Assembly (NCBI GenBank): GCA_023424965.1
Contig: JAFADI010000002.1
Coordinates: 1-10,447, forward strand
Length of the DNA stretch: 10,447 nt
Reading direction: 5' to 3'
Origin: Bacillota bacterium
GTDB taxonomy: Bacteria; Bacillota; Clostridia; Acetivibrionales; JAFADI01
Below are positions 6,095 through 10,447 of the stretch, in pieces. Position numbers and translations under genes: made by a program. The notes beneath the pieces were generated by a model. It saw only the letters and a list, made by a program, of their open reading frames with translations. It was not told the origin of the DNA and did no database searches. Within the stretch, counting starts at the first letter, position 1, and each line of letters opens with the position of its first letter.

Positions 6095-7513
6095 ATGGAA
6101 AAGGACATCATCATTATCGGCGGCGGTCCCGCAGGATATACCGCCGCCATCAGGGCCGCACAGCTTGGTGCGGGCGTGACTCTGATCGAGGAGGATAAGC
6201 TTGGCGGAACATGCCTGAATAGGGGCTGCATCCCTACCAAAGCGTTATATCGAAATGCACAGCTCCTTCACGACCTGAGCCGTTCAGAGGAATTCGGCAT
6301 TCAGCTTGGCAGGGTTTCCATCGACCTGCGGAAAATCCTCGGCAGGAAGCAGGAAATTGTTGACCGGCTCAAATCGGGCATATCCCAGCTTTTAAAGGCT
6401 AATTCCATCGAGCTGCTGTCAGGGAAAGGAAGGCTGATGGGCGAAAATACCATTGAAGTCTTAACTTCAGATGCCCGGACAATTGTTCTCAAAGCCAGGC
6501 ACATCCTTATTGCCACCGGTTCCCTCTCCACTTATCTGCCAATCCCGGGAATGGACCTACCGGGGGTCATGACCAGTGACGAGCTTTTGACACTGGAAAA
6601 CATCCCCAAAACCCTGGTTGTTGTGGGCGGCGGAGTCATCGGCATTGAATTTGCCGGTATTTTCAACGCCCTTGGCTCTCAAGTTACCATCCTGGAGTTT
6701 TTACCCAGAATACTGCCTGCCCAGGACAGCGAGATTTCCAGGAAAATTGCCCTTTCCCTCAAAAAGAAGGGAATAGCCATAGAAAATGAAGTTTGTGTAA
6801 AGAAAGTAGTGCCTGCCGAGAAGGGCCTGTTGGTTTTTTCCGAAGGGAAAAAGGGAGAGCTGGCGCTTCCTGCTGAAGCGGTCCTTGTTTCTACAGGAAG
6901 GTCTCCCAACACCGGCGGTTTAAATCTGGACTCTTTGGGCATTGCCTACGATGCCGGGGGCATTAAGGTGAATGAAAATTATCAGACGAGCCTCCCTGGT
7001 ATTTATGCTGCCGGTGATGTTACCGGCGGACAGATGCTGGCCCATGTGGCCGCTGAGGAGGGAAAGGCCGCCGTTGAGGGGATCATGGGCTTACGGGGCC
7101 ATGTAAATTACGATGCCGTACCGAGCTGTATTTTTTCCTTTCCCGAAATTGCTTCCGTCGGCCTGACGCCGGAAGCAGCAGACGGTCTTGGCATAAGCTA
7201 TACTACCGGTAAATTCTTGTTCGGAGCCAATGGAAAAGCTCTCACGCTGGGCGAGGAAGAAGGCTTTGTGAAGGTGCTGGCGGAAAGCGATACCGGAAAA
7301 GTGCTGGGTGTGCATATCATGGGTCCTCATGCAAGCGACCTTATCCATGAAGCGGTATTGGCAATCGAGAATCATCTAACCGCATCAGATATAATCAGAA
7401 CCATCCATGCTCACCCCACCCTTTCCGAGGCTTTTGCCGAAGCGGTGATGGGCATAGAGTCAAGAGCAATCCATATGGCACCGGCAAAAACGAAAAGGCA
7501 GCGCGAAATATAG
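6095..7513 (+). CDS. lpdA: Dihydrolipoyl dehydrogenase (L protein)
   Basis: A flavoprotein disulfide oxidoreductase that reoxidises dihydrolipoyl-GcvH and reduces NAD+. It has 472 residues from the chosen start. The FAD dinucleotide motif G9-G-G-P-A-G14 is at the N-terminus. The redox-active disulfide is C40/C45 in GGTCLNRGCIPTKAL. The NAD motif is G178-G-G-V-I-G183, and the second FAD segment includes IYAAGDV. The catalytic His-Glu pair is H440/E445 in HAHPTLSEAF, on the C-terminal dimerisation domain. It has no N-terminal lipoyl domain, unlike some complex-associated forms. I chose ATG 6095 because GGAGG at 6085-6089 lies 5 nt upstream and the FAD motif then falls at the normal position; an in-frame ATG at 6083 is possible but lacks this spacing. 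As the last gene of the gcv cluster it is likely the dedicated L component. Confidence 0.95.
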   Translation: MEKDIIIIGGGPAGYTAAIRAAQLGAGVTLIEEDKLGGTCLNRGCIPTKALYRNAQLLHDLSRSEEFGIQLGRVSIDLRKILGRKQEIVDRLKSGISQLLKANSIELLSGKGRLMGENTIEVLTSDARTIVLKARHILIATGSLSTYLPIPGMDLPGVMTSDELLTLENIPKTLVVVGGGVIGIEFAGIFNALGSQVTILEFLPRILPAQDSEISRKIALSLKKKGIAIENEVCVKKVVPAEKGLLVFSEGKKGELALPAEAVLVSTGRSPNTGGLNLDSLGIAYDAGGIKVNENYQTSLPGIYAAGDVTGGQMLAHVAAEEGKAAVEGIMGLRGHVNYDAVPSCIFSFPEIASVGLTPEAADGLGISYTTGKFLFGANGKALTLGEEEGFVKVLAESDTGKVLGVHIMGPHASDLIHEAVLAIENHLTASDIIRTIHAHPTLSEAFAEAVMGIESRAIHMAPAKTKRQREI

Positions 7514-7536
7514 GGTCATCGAACCCGATCATTTTT
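7514..7536 (+). terminator. Weak candidate terminator after lpdA
   Basis: GGTCATCG (7514-7521) can fold on CGATCATT (7526-7533) across an AACC loop with one C-C mismatch and two G-U pairs; the T-run is 7532-7536. An alternative GGGT/ACCC pairing (7513-7516 with 7523-7526) competes. It is placed where a terminator is expected, between convergent transcripts, but the stem is poor. The rest of this 49-nt convergent gap shows nothing else. Confidence 0.3.
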
Positions 7537-7562
7537 ATAACCAAGCAGCAGCAAACGGCCAC

Positions 7563-8237
7563 TTAACTGCAATTCACCTCACCGATGTGGCTTAATAAAG
7601 CCACAGGCTCAATTTCCGGGAATCCATTGACAACGATTTCCGCTTTTTTGAGTATATCCCTGTCACCTATCCCTACCACCCGCATCCCCGCACTTTTTGC
7701 GCCTTCAACACCTGCTTCGGCATCTTCGAATACAAAGCATTCCGAGGGATGGGTGCGCAATTTTTCCGCCGCCTTCAAAAACACTTCAGGATCCGGCTTG
7801 GCCTTTGAGATGGTGTTTCCGTCAACAATCGCATCGAAAAGTCCGGTGATATTCAGTTTCTCTAAAATAAACAGCGCATTTTTACTGGCGGAGGCAAGAG
7901 CAATCCTGATGCCTCTAAACCTCAGATATTTCAGGAAATCTTTTGCGCCCGGGAGCAGGTCCGCCGGGGTCATTTCATCGAGGTACTGCTTGTACCATTC
8001 ATTTTTCCTGGCTGCCAGCTCCTCTTTTTTCACCTGGGATAAATCCGTCACCCCTCCCACTTTCAGGAGGATTTCAAGGGATTCCATCCGGCTGACACCC
8101 TTTTGTCGTTCGTTATCCCTCTCTGTAAATTCAAACCCCAGTTCCCCGGCCAACCTTCGCCAGGCGAGAAAATGATATTTTGCCGTGTCTACGATTACCC
8201 CGTCCAGATCAAAAATTGCAGCTTTAAAAGCTTTCAT
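7563..8237 (-). CDS. pgmB: Beta-phosphoglucomutase (HAD superfamily)
   Basis: Interconverts beta-D-glucose 1-phosphate and glucose 6-phosphate. It has 224 residues, normal for the family. The HAD nucleophile D10 and acid/base D12 are in IFDLDGVIVDTAKYHFLAW, whose D-T-A-x-Y-H-F continuation is characteristic of beta-PGM rather than generic HAD phosphatases. The cap-domain KGVSRMESL segment contains R50, which matches the substrate-phosphate arginine. Motif II is ASASKN (S116, K119), motif III is K147 in AKPDP, and motif IV is the Mg-binding E171-D172 in FEDAEAGVEGA. The ATG at 8235-8237 is preceded by GGAGGTGA and overlaps the stop of the GH65 gene as ATGA. An upstream extension of the frame by 30 codons lies inside the GH65 gene and is not used. 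Co-translation with the phosphorylase fits its role as the next step in the pathway. Confidence 0.95.
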   Translation of the reverse strand: MKAFKAAIFDLDGVIVDTAKYHFLAWRRLAGELGFEFTERDNERQKGVSRMESLEILLKVGGVTDLSQVKKEELAARKNEWYKQYLDEMTPADLLPGAKDFLKYLRFRGIRIALASASKNALFILEKLNITGLFDAIVDGNTISKAKPDPEVFLKAAEKLRTHPSECFVFEDAEAGVEGAKSAGMRVVGIGDRDILKKAEIVVNGFPEIEPVALLSHIGEVNCS

Positions 8238-10447
8238 GCCGTCACCTCCCGCATGAGTTCTCCGTTTATTTCTGTCACTTCGTAGTTTTCCTGGGTTACA
8301 ACAACGCTGTATTTCCGGCCTTTCCAAATAATTTGAAACTCAAGCCTTTTCCATTTCTCCGGCAAATGGGGCTCCAATTTTATTCCGCTTTCCCACATGG
8401 CGCTTTTAAGGCCTGCAAAGCCATAGACCACCATCTGCCATAGTCCGCCGCAGTTTGCAATATGTATCCCTTCGGCGGCTCCCTTTTTCTCAAGGGACAA
8501 ATCCATGTCCATCACTTTTCGAAGAAATTTATCTGCTTCCTGCTTTCTGCCCATCCAGGATGCAACAATCCCGTGAACAGCCGCAGACAGGGAAGAATCA
8601 TGGGTTGTCATGGGTTCATAATAGTCATAGGCCTTCGTTAGCTGTTCCCTGGTAAAATCCTGGCGGAACAACAGCATCATTTGAAGTACGTCCGCCTGCT
8701 TCAATGCTTTGGAGCGGTAGTTCTTCTCCTGGGAGACAAAATGCCCGAAGGGTCTGGTCCTGTCCTTCCAGATTTCATTAAAATCCAAATCCGCAAAGCC
8801 GGCAAAATCTTCCGACTGGGGAATGATCTCCGTCCGCGAATCATAAGGAAGTACCAGCTTCTCCCCCACCTCCCTGAATTTGTCGATCTCACTCTCCCGG
8901 AGTCCCAGCCTTCCGGCCGCCTCCTTATATCCCTTCAAATCCCGGCTCCTCATTCCATCAAGGTATTCAACGGTTTTATTCAAGCTGAATTTGACCATGC
9001 GATTGGTAAATGCATTGTTTTTTGTCATTGGGAGATATTCGTCCGGACCCATGACCCCCAGCAGCTCGTAATAACCCCGGGGATTCCGATCCACCCTCGT
9101 AACCCAGTACCTTGCCGTTTCCACCAGAATATCGATGCCGCAATTCCCGATGAACTCCCAGTCTCCCGTTGCATAAGCATAATGGAACAGGGCATATACG
9201 ATATCTGCGGTAATATGCACCTCATGATCGGCATATTGCCAGCATGGACATTGCTCCTCACCTGTTATTGACGATTCCCATGCATAGCGTGCCCCTTTGT
9301 AGCCGTATTCCCTTGCATTTTTCCTGGCACCCTCCAGTGTGTTATACCTGAACATGATGAGATTTCTGGCTGCTTCAGGATCCGTATGGATGAAGAATGG
9401 CAGCATATTGATTTCAGTATCCCAGAAATATCTTCCGAAATAGGCTTCACCTGCATACCCCTTTGCACATATCGCCACCCTTGGATCATTCTCACAATGT
9501 GAACGGATCAAATGATAGATGGAGGTACGCACTGCCAGTTGGGCTTCTTCGTCTCCATCGATTTTTATATCCCCGGCTGTCCACTTGTCCTTCCATGCTC
9601 TGGCATGACGCTCATAGATCCCTTTTTTGCCCTCCGTCCTGAAAACCTCCAGGTATTTTTGTCCTCTTTCGAAAAGCTCACCTTCCTCCTTGTCCCTGTC
9701 CGTGACTACCGAGGTGGCTTTCCATACCGTCAGGCTGTCCCCTGCTTTCATCCGTCTTTCCCCGGCCAAAACCACCCGCCGGCCTTTCAGCGACTTCCCC
9801 CAGTATATTTCTTCTGAAGCGTCCATATCGGACAGCATTAAAACTCTGTTCCCCTGGTCCGTAACCGTTTCAACTGCTGCAAAGCAGGCTTCCTCAGCGG
9901 AGGGAATGACCCTTTTAAAATGGTTGTATCCATTGGTTCTTACTCCGGAATCGATACTGCTTTCAATCCCCACGGGTCCTTCCCCCGAAAGAGCCTCAAG
10001 GCTGAGCTGCTGCAGGCAAAGGTGTTTATCCGCCATGTCTATCAAGCGCATGAATGCCAGCCTCAGCCTCAGACCTTTTTTTGTTTCCCATATAAAACTT
10101 CTGTGCAGGCAGCCATCCCTTAAATCCAGCCATCGTTTGTATTCCCTGACCGTGCATGACTGCATGTCGAGCTTTTCGCCTGCAGCAGTAATATCCATTC
10201 CCAAAAAGTACGGAAGGTTAATGATTTCCTCTTTTAAAAGAGGGTGCTTGCCCACAATGCCGGGTATAAAGGTTCCCCACCTGGATATGGGATGCCTTTG
10301 TTTTTCAAGGGTCACATTTACAGGCAAACGCATGTATTCTTCATCCTGGGCTGTTCCCGGCAGTCCTTCCTCAAATGTCCCCCTGACATGCATATAGCCG
10401 TTGCCCTGGGTAAACAGGCCCTCAAAATGCTTGTTGGTGTCTATGGA
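8234..10447 (-). CDS. GH65 alpha-glucoside phosphorylase (N-terminus off right edge)
   Basis: An inverting disaccharide phosphorylase that cleaves an alpha-glucosyl bond with phosphate to give beta-glucose 1-phosphate. About 737 residues are visible. The frame stays open through base 10447, where residues reading FEGLFTQGNGYMHVRG match the start of the N-terminal beta-sandwich domain (usually FEESLFSxGNGYxGxRG). Only a few tens of residues should therefore be missing; the internal Met at 10391-10393 is not the start. The (alpha/alpha)6 catalytic domain carries FWDTE (9413-9427), the MPxF-like region with ARNLIMFRYNTL, and the putative acid-catalyst Glu at 9038-9040 in GPDEY. KQADVLQM and the phosphate-pocket THDSSLS (8585-8605) follow, then GIHIANCGGLW and a C-terminal beta domain. 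After GPDEY the sequence is LPMTKNNAFTN rather than the usual HEHVxNNAYTN, so maltose, trehalose, kojibiose or nigerose specificity cannot be assigned. Confidence 0.92.
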   Translation of the reverse strand, partial: SIDTNKHFEGLFTQGNGYMHVRGTFEEGLPGTAQDEEYMRLPVNVTLEKQRHPISRWGTFIPGIVGKHPLLKEEIINLPYFLGMDITAAGEKLDMQSCTVREYKRWLDLRDGCLHRSFIWETKKGLRLRLAFMRLIDMADKHLCLQQLSLEALSGEGPVGIESSIDSGVRTNGYNHFKRVIPSAEEACFAAVETVTDQGNRVLMLSDMDASEEIYWGKSLKGRRVVLAGERRMKAGDSLTVWKATSVVTDRDKEEGELFERGQKYLEVFRTEGKKGIYERHARAWKDKWTAGDIKIDGDEEAQLAVRTSIYHLIRSHCENDPRVAICAKGYAGEAYFGRYFWDTEINMLPFFIHTDPEAARNLIMFRYNTLEGARKNAREYGYKGARYAWESSITGEEQCPCWQYADHEVHITADIVYALFHYAYATGDWEFIGNCGIDILVETARYWVTRVDRNPRGYYELLGVMGPDEYLPMTKNNAFTNRMVKFSLNKTVEYLDGMRSRDLKGYKEAAGRLGLRESEIDKFREVGEKLVLPYDSRTEIIPQSEDFAGFADLDFNEIWKDRTRPFGHFVSQEKNYRSKALKQADVLQMMLLFRQDFTREQLTKAYDYYEPMTTHDSSLSAAVHGIVASWMGRKQEADKFLRKVMDMDLSLEKKGAAEGIHIANCGGLWQMVVYGFAGLKSAMWESGIKLEPHLPEKWKRLEFQIIWKGRKYSVVVTQENYEVTEINGELMREVTA

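Noticed and set aside
7585..8175. 196-codon plus-strand open frame opposite pgmB
   Set aside because: Shadow frame of pgmB, whose catalytic motifs are all intact on the minus strand.
8238..8327. 30-codon upstream extension of pgmB
   Set aside because: It overlaps the end of the GH65 gene; the ATG at 8237 has GGAGGTGA and the family's normal N-terminus.
8681..9271. 196-codon plus-strand open frame opposite the GH65 gene
   Set aside because: Antisense to conserved GH65 segments including the catalytic GPDEY region; no domain or start signal.
9627..10397. 256-codon plus-strand open frame opposite the GH65 gene
   Set aside because: It is a shadow of the GH65 gene, Ser- and Pro-rich with no recognisable domain. 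The minus frame has full family motifs.

Overview
The window looks like chromosomal DNA from a Gram-positive, probably anaerobic member of the Clostridia (Bacillota). Strong GGAGG-type ribosome binding sites precede nearly every gene. A tandem glycine riboswitch ends in an intrinsic terminator. The glycine decarboxylase P protein is split into two subunits, and one small gene appears to belong to a Cys-rich family (DUF6472) that I associate with Clostridiales. I cannot name a species.

Left block (1-1244, minus strand): three co-directional genes separated by 30 and 24 nt. In transcription order these are a 58-residue Cys-rich protein, a secreted protein with a copper amine oxidase N-terminal-like domain, and the first 39 codons of a nitroreductase-family protein cut by the left edge. 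A divergent intergenic region of about 490 bp (1245-1733) separates this block from the next. It holds an AT-rich promoter zone, a two-aptamer glycine riboswitch and a terminator followed by eight T.

Central block (1734-7513, plus strand): a complete glycine cleavage operon in the order gcvT, gcvH, gcvPA, gcvPB, lpdA. gcvH and gcvPA overlap by one base, and gcvPA and gcvPB overlap by an ATGA. Together they encode all four components. P (PA+PB) decarboxylates glycine on PLP. H carries the aminomethyl group on lipoyl-lysine. T transfers the one-carbon unit to tetrahydrofolate and releases ammonia. L reoxidises the dihydrolipoyl arm with NAD+. By analogy with characterised glycine riboswitches, glycine binding should prevent the leader terminator and switch the operon on.

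Right block (7563-10447, minus strand, convergent with gcv): a glycoside hydrolase family 65 phosphorylase, cut by the right edge at its N-terminus, followed through an ATGA overlap by beta-phosphoglucomutase. The pair implies phosphorolysis of an alpha-glucosyl disaccharide or oligosaccharide to beta-glucose 1-phosphate, then conversion to glucose 6-phosphate. The acid-catalyst neighbourhood in the phosphorylase departs from the usual DEYH form, so its substrate cannot be assigned.

I see no mobile elements, CRISPR arrays, tRNA or rRNA genes, and no convincing new system. The window is mostly well-understood metabolism, with a few points worth checking.
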